A stretch of 64,000 nt of DNA from Alkalinema sp. RU_4_3 (lineage in GTDB: Bacteria; Cyanobacteriota; Cyanobacteriia; Leptolyngbyales; Leptolyngbyaceae). Numbering within the stretch: the stretch's first letter is position 1; each line of letters starts with the position of its first letter. Positions 60,092-64,000 of the stretch are shown here, in pieces. The notes beneath the pieces are model-generated. The model had not been told where the DNA came from and did no database searches. It was given only the letters and a program-made list of their open reading frames with translations. The position numbers were made by a program, and so were the translations under genes. The stretch covers positions 1 through 64,000 of the forward strand of contig JAAUSA010000001.1 in assembly GCA_012031975.1 (NCBI GenBank), given 5' to 3'.

Positions 60092-60206
60092 TGAGCCTAT
60101 CGAGGTTGTAAACCAAGGAGAAATAACCTGATAGTCTTAAGCTGCCCAGGAACTGTCGATGATCATGTATACGCGCATGTATACGATCGTCTCCCCAGTT
60201 TCACGG

Positions 60207-62645
60207 TTATTGTGTTGCCAGCAAGTAGTAAGTTTGTCCGGCGATCGTGACAGGTACTTTTTGGGTCACGGCTTCCCCTGTTGTCGAGATCGGCGGCTGG
60301 ACATTCGATAGCATGCCTAGAGTATTCCCGATCGGTACAGCGTTGGTAATCGTTACTGGGGTTGGCTTCAAGCGCTCAATGTCCATGCTAACCGTATGTA
60401 ACCCAGCCAGAGAGTTCACTGAGAGTAAGAAACTGCGGTGAAAATCCGTTGGTAGAGTATTGCACTTCACTACAAGTTCAACTTCCGTAAACTGTGTGTT
60501 ATAAAAGTTATTGCTTCGGGAGATCTTGGCCAATAACTGAATTTTTGACCCGAGCAGTTGATCTGAGGCACAGAACATTGGCAGGATATAGTAATCAGCG
60601 GTATTCATCCACTGGGAACCAGTATAGATAAATGAAACCGAATCCATGGCATTATTGTTCAGCGATAGCGTAATCAACACTGGGCCGCGCAGGTTTTTTA
60701 GCCGTGCCACCTTAGATTGATAATCAACAGTCAGAAGATTATTGTTCTCAGAATGGATCACCCGCGAAGTCGCGTTTGAATAGACCTTATTCGAATACTG
60801 AGCCAATTGAGTACTTTTAACGCCCGCAAACGTTGGGGTTAGTAGCATGACCGACTGTAGTGGTCCTGAGTTAGTAGGTGCATCGATCGTGTTGGCCGCA
60901 CCCACAGTAATCGACCAGTCAGTTGACGCAATATAAATGGGACAGGCTAAGGTACTAAACCGCACGGGTTGACTGTAGATATTGTTACTCAAGGGAAGGT
61001 AGTTAATTCGATTGATCGCGTCACTATAGGTTCGGCAGAAGCGACAGAGATTGGAGCTCGTAGAATCAAAGCTCAAATAAGCCATACGGGGTAACCCCAT
61101 GGTCCCCCCCGACATTACGGTAACAGCTTGACCTGGCACAAAGCCATGGTTATTGAGCAAGGTTACTGCGGCAGTTGTAAAGTCGATCGCTGCCGCTGGC
61201 ACTTCAAACTGTACAAAGCCCGATACGTCTTGAACAAAGTCATCTGTATAGGCAAATGGCTTACGATAGCCAAACAGACATTGTTCAATTAACGCATTTT
61301 TTCCCGTTGTTGCGATCAACTCGTAGGGATATCCACCCGCCGAATAGTAGTGGACTCGTAGACTATCACCCGCTGCGATCTTACTATTGCGCAGGGCAAA
61401 GATTGTTCCGGCAGCCACCGCGATCGAACATCCTGCAATGGTTTTATCCGACTCAAATCGAATATTCTCCAGCGTCACACTCCCCTCACAGATTCCCGTT
61501 TGGAGGAGCCGACCAGAATGTTCGGAATTATGGCCGATGATCGCTACATGATTCGTCGTGTTAGCAATGAAGAAATCCGTATACAAGTTCTCTGTCGCAA
61601 AGCCGTGATACCATTTCAAAAATGCCGGACTGCCGTATAAACCGATGTTGTTATATGCCATTGAGCAATGCTCAAAAATAATGTCATGGCAGTTAAATCC
61701 GGTTAAAACATGGGCAATATGGGTATGGGTAACCCGTACATCTTGAAAAACTGCCAAGTCATTATTACGATCATTTTCCTGCCCCCCGCTATTAAAGAAA
61801 ACCCCAAAATTCACTGGTTTGCCATTGAAGGGTCCAGTTGTTACGTAGGAAGTCAAAAGCAATCGTGTTAACCTGAGGCCCGTAGCGGTCGGTCCACCCA
61901 AATCATTAATCAACTCAATAAAGCCGCGAGCCATATTGGTATTAATCAGTTGTAAGTCGCGGATTTCGCTATTTTTATAATTAGACAGGCGCATCATTAC
62001 TTTGGTCGAATCGTTGCCAGTCCAGAAAATCTGGGTCCGCTCACCATAGCCCTTAATCACCAGATCCGTTGCACCTGAACCATTGGCTCCTGTGTTTTGA
62101 TTCGAGGCGATCGGCAACTGTAAGGGGTTCTTGATCTCATACTTACCCGGATCAATTTCCAGCGTAATCCCTGGATTGAAGGATGTTGCCCCACCGCTAG
62201 TGGCATTGTAGGCTAAGGTACAAGCCCGCTTAATTGCCAGATTAAACCGCTCTGACAAATCGGTGCCTTGACTCCGATTTGAGATAATACCAAACCAGAT
62301 TGTATGTAACACTCCACCATCAAACACCCGCACCCAGCGGCCCACTTGGGCGGGGCTACTAACAGTTGAGGGGGCTAAGACAGTCCCACCAAAGTCATCC
62401 ACAGCCTCATCCACACCATCGCCATTGCGATCGATGGCGATGGTCATCTGCGCAGACCAAACAAACATTCCACCGCCATGGTCACCGGGCTGATAATAGC
62501 CCTTCACATAGATCGCATCAGTATTTACCACAGTATTCGGATCAATTTGCCGAAGGTCATCCATGGTATTTACTGATCGGACTGCATCAATCGATGGAGC
62601 CACAGTTTGTAAGGGTAAGGAAGGGGATTCAACTTTGAGTAGCAT
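60207..62645 (-). CDS. Beta-helix protein, pectate-lyase superfamily / tailspike-like
   Basis: Unidentified function. The N-terminus has an entry domain (VNTMDDLRQIDPNTVVNTDA, YVKGYYQPGDHGGGMFVW, GRWVRVFD) shared with bacterial and phage right-handed beta-helix proteins; the middle, about 150-450, shows short Asn/Gly-rich turns with repeating hydrophobic rungs (IRDLQLINTNMARGFIEL, DVRVTHTHIAHVL, NIGLYGS). The last 300 residues are beta-rich with no assignable fold. 812 residues, no signal peptide or membrane segment. Its place at the head of the ABC polysaccharide operon suggests a glycan-modifying or glycan-binding product, possibly exported non-classically or acquired from a phage tailspike; both are inference. 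Confidence 0.72.
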   Translation of the reverse strand: MLLKVESPSLPLQTVAPSIDAVRSVNTMDDLRQIDPNTVVNTDAIYVKGYYQPGDHGGGMFVWSAQMTIAIDRNGDGVDEAVDDFGGTVLAPSTVSSPAQVGRWVRVFDGGVLHTIWFGIISNRSQGTDLSERFNLAIKRACTLAYNATSGGATSFNPGITLEIDPGKYEIKNPLQLPIASNQNTGANGSGATDLVIKGYGERTQIFWTGNDSTKVMMRLSNYKNSEIRDLQLINTNMARGFIELINDLGGPTATGLRLTRLLLTSYVTTGPFNGKPVNFGVFFNSGGQENDRNNDLAVFQDVRVTHTHIAHVLTGFNCHDIIFEHCSMAYNNIGLYGSPAFLKWYHGFATENLYTDFFIANTTNHVAIIGHNSEHSGRLLQTGICEGSVTLENIRFESDKTIAGCSIAVAAGTIFALRNSKIAAGDSLRVHYYSAGGYPYELIATTGKNALIEQCLFGYRKPFAYTDDFVQDVSGFVQFEVPAAAIDFTTAAVTLLNNHGFVPGQAVTVMSGGTMGLPRMAYLSFDSTSSNLCRFCRTYSDAINRINYLPLSNNIYSQPVRFSTLACPIYIASTDWSITVGAANTIDAPTNSGPLQSVMLLTPTFAGVKSTQLAQYSNKVYSNATSRVIHSENNNLLTVDYQSKVARLKNLRGPVLITLSLNNNAMDSVSFIYTGSQWMNTADYYILPMFCASDQLLGSKIQLLAKISRSNNFYNTQFTEVELVVKCNTLPTDFHRSFLLSVNSLAGLHTVSMDIERLKPTPVTITNAVPIGNTLGMLSNVQPPISTTGEAVTQKVPVTIAGQTYYLLATQ

Positions 62646-62855
62646 GACTTAATCCTGATTAGATGCAACTTGGACAAAAAGTAAGCGAAAAACCCACTGC
62701 TGAAAGTGGCCCTATGAATTTAACCACCAATGGAGAAAAAGCGGAGTAGACAGATTGTCCCTCGTTTTTTTTCATTCTTCTCCATTTTTTTACAATTAAT
62801 TGACTAGGCTACTAGTAGAAACGGATAGATCCCTCGATTTAGTGGTTATAGCCCT
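62646..62855. other. Intergenic region upstream of the polysaccharide operon
   Basis: About 210 bases between the beta-helix gene and the small membrane-protein gene. Contains a perfect-arm inverted repeat TAATC/GATTA at about 62650-62661 close to the beta-helix start, and T-rich runs near 62767-62795. Promoters for both directions must lie here; none is convincing. Confidence 0.35.
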
Positions 62856-63026
62856 ATGAAACCTGTGTTCCTTGCTTCGCTTATATTCAGTATCACGATC
62901 CCTCTATTCACAGTATTTATGATTGGCTTTCGTCAGTCCTATCTCATGAGCCAGGCCCCAAGCTGTCCCAACGGTCATGTCTTCCGGGTAAGCGATAATA
63001 GCTGTTATGCTTTGCAGGGAGAATAG
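62856..63026 (+). CDS. Small secreted or membrane-anchored protein, 56 residues
   Basis: Unrecognised. N-terminal hydrophobic segment (VFLASLIFSITIPLFTVFMIG) followed by a short soluble tail with two cysteines in PSCPNGHVFRVSDNSCYAL. The Cys-x4-His and later Cys spacing is suggestive of a disulfide-stabilised external loop. No strong ribosome-binding site; coding potential rests on the membrane segment and clean Cys-rich tail. Transcribed away from the polysaccharide operon. Confidence 0.5.
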   Translation: MKPVFLASLIFSITIPLFTVFMIGFRQSYLMSQAPSCPNGHVFRVSDNSCYALQGE

Positions 63027-63133
63027 TGAGCTTGACCTATGAGGATATCCGTAAATTCACGCTAGGCTAATGCTCCGGGACAATCTGCTGCGAAAATGCG
63101 ATCGTAATTTCACAGTATGATAGTTTGGGAGAT

Positions 63134-63139
63134 TATACT
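63134..63139 (+). promoter_or_regulatory. Candidate -10 element TATACT
   Basis: TATACT at 63134-63139 lies about 65 bases before the GTG start at 63205; a -35 is not clear (TTCACA is 19 bases upstream). Confidence 0.3.
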
Positions 63140-63204
63140 ATGATTTTTTGAGATGCAGGGTTAATTGATTGGGTACTGAACAATTCTAAGGAGATTAGCA
63201 TTCT

Positions 63205-63657
63205 GTGTTGAAACTCAATTTTGGATCATCTAAGGCAAGATCCATTCAGCGACAGGTAGATTTTAATAATCCTAATTATCTAGAGGGAGTTCCGACTTCC
63301 CTTCTTGAAACATTTGACGAAATTCAGTTAGATGTGATCAATCAAATTCTGATAGCAGTTAAGCCTAAGCCTACGCCTAAGCTGGTTGACCTAAGATTAG
63401 ATGTAAATCTTTTATTGGGTCGATTTTATATTGTTATTTTAGTCGGCAGGGATCAACGAAAACAGCGGCGTCAGTACTTTGTGACGAAGATTACGAAAAT
63501 TGGCAATTTTTTGACGGCGATCGGATTGCTGGTCGGATTTAATCTATTCATCAGTATACTTATATTTTCGGTTTTATATGTCATTAAAAGCAACCTAGGA
63601 ATCAATATTTTTAAACAGATGCATTTAATTGATGTCCTCAATCGTCTCCTTGGCTAA
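63205..63657 (+). CDS. Hypothetical membrane protein
   Basis: Unrecognised, 150 residues. The first 90 residues are polar and helical (EIQLDVINQILIAVKPKPTP), then a basic stretch RDQRKQRRQYFVTK, and one long hydrophobic region (IGNFLTAIGLLVGFNLFISI plus following residues) that could form one or two helices near the C-terminus. GTG start at 63205 with AAGGAG at 63188-63193. AT-rich like its neighbourhood. No operon partner visible. Confidence 0.6.
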   Translation: MLKLNFGSSKARSIQRQVDFNNPNYLEGVPTSLLETFDEIQLDVINQILIAVKPKPTPKLVDLRLDVNLLLGRFYIVILVGRDQRKQRRQYFVTKITKIGNFLTAIGLLVGFNLFISILIFSVLYVIKSNLGINIFKQMHLIDVLNRLLG

Positions 63658-63832
63658 GTATAGTCTAAACTAGGAACTGCCATGGTTGCCGGGATGTATA
63701 ACTTGAGGTATAAGTTTGTCGGAACCTGCTAGAAGCAGAGTGGAGAACGGGAATAGTAATAATGGATTTTGATGGTGCTGATTCAGCCACAAAATCTGAA
63801 CTGATCGCCCCGCCTTCTACCGCCCCTCTCCC

Positions 63833-64000
63833 ATGAATCTGACCTCCTACCGTGCATTATCGATCGGGTTATGCTTTTTTATTGGACAAGCATCCCCATC
63901 CGTGACGATCGCGCAAACGCCCTATCCACCAGCAGCATCTCCTGCTTCGGGGGCAGTACCGATCATCGTTCCAGCACCTACGGCAGCAGCATCTCCTGTG
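63833..64000 (+). CDS. Partial secreted protein, Pro/Ala-rich, runs off the window
   Basis: Starts at ATG 63833 with a signal peptide (ALSIGLCFFIGQASPSVTIAQ, cleavage likely after AQ), then a low-complexity tract rich in Pro, Ala and Ser with repeated AASP units. The 3' end is beyond the window. Cyanobacterial outer-membrane and cell-wall proteins often begin this way, but the family cannot be told. Confidence 0.6.
   Translation, partial: MNLTSYRALSIGLCFFIGQASPSVTIAQTPYPPAASPASGAVPIIVPAPTAAASPV

Noticed and set aside
1-64000. CRISPR arrays, rRNA genes, transposases, prophage
   Set aside because: Looked for on both strands; no regularly spaced repeats, rRNA motifs, transposase DDE frames or phage structural genes were seen.

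Overview
The window is cyanobacterial chromosome. The evidence is frequent HIP1 octamers (GCGATCGC) in the first 36 kb, several families largely confined to cyanobacteria (DUF4058, ComFB, a 46-residue conserved small protein), a candidate PHO box of the cyanobacterial type, and NACHT and hybrid-kinase proteins typical of filamentous lineages. I cannot name the genus; a Leptolyngbya-like filamentous organism is a guess. No rRNA, CRISPR array, transposase or prophage was seen. There is one tRNA, Leu(CAA).

Layout. 0.3-3.4 kb: gmd and two glycosyltransferases, the tail of a surface-polysaccharide locus. 3.4-7.6 kb: a candidate PHO box, a frameshifted secreted protein, the PhoX phosphatase and a DUF4058 protein. 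7.7-19.7 kb: mostly housekeeping genes (tRNA-Leu, HerA-like ATPase, two histidine kinases, cinA, aroQ, lgt, rlmN, xseB, cysQ, a methyltransferase). 19.8-27.4 kb: a second polysaccharide block, with an MsbA-like ABC exporter divergent from a Wza-like export protein, a Wzc-like co-polymerase/kinase and a GT2. 27.3-36.4 kb: Kef-type antiporter, ComFB, dual-ATPase peptide ABC protein, GH104-like muramidase, aldo/keto reductase, rseP, a MITE-like element and nth.

From about 36.4 kb the DNA is visibly AT-richer and HIP1 becomes scarce. A NACHT NTPase with an N-terminal helix-turn-helix is followed closely by a hybrid histidine kinase (GAF-PAS-HisKA-HATPase-REC-HPt) and a lone receiver protein. This looks like a single transcription unit joining an NLR-like ATPase to a phosphorelay. 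It is the most interesting functional association in the window.

From 62.6 back to 42.7 kb, all on the minus strand, lies a large polysaccharide locus. It contains a beta-helix (pectate-lyase-like) protein, Wzm/Wzt ABC export, ten GT4/GT2/GT8-like glycosyltransferases plus one terminal GT2, a Wzy-like polymerase and a WecA/MraY-type initiating transferase. Lipid-linked sugar would be started by the WecA-like enzyme, extended by the glycosyltransferases and exported by Wzm/Wzt.

Nine genes are broken by eleven small frameshifts. Most are repaired by adding one base, often in a homopolymer, and two in wzt cancel each other around its Walker A motif. That pattern points to indel errors in the assembly more than to gene decay, so these nine are probably intact in the organism.
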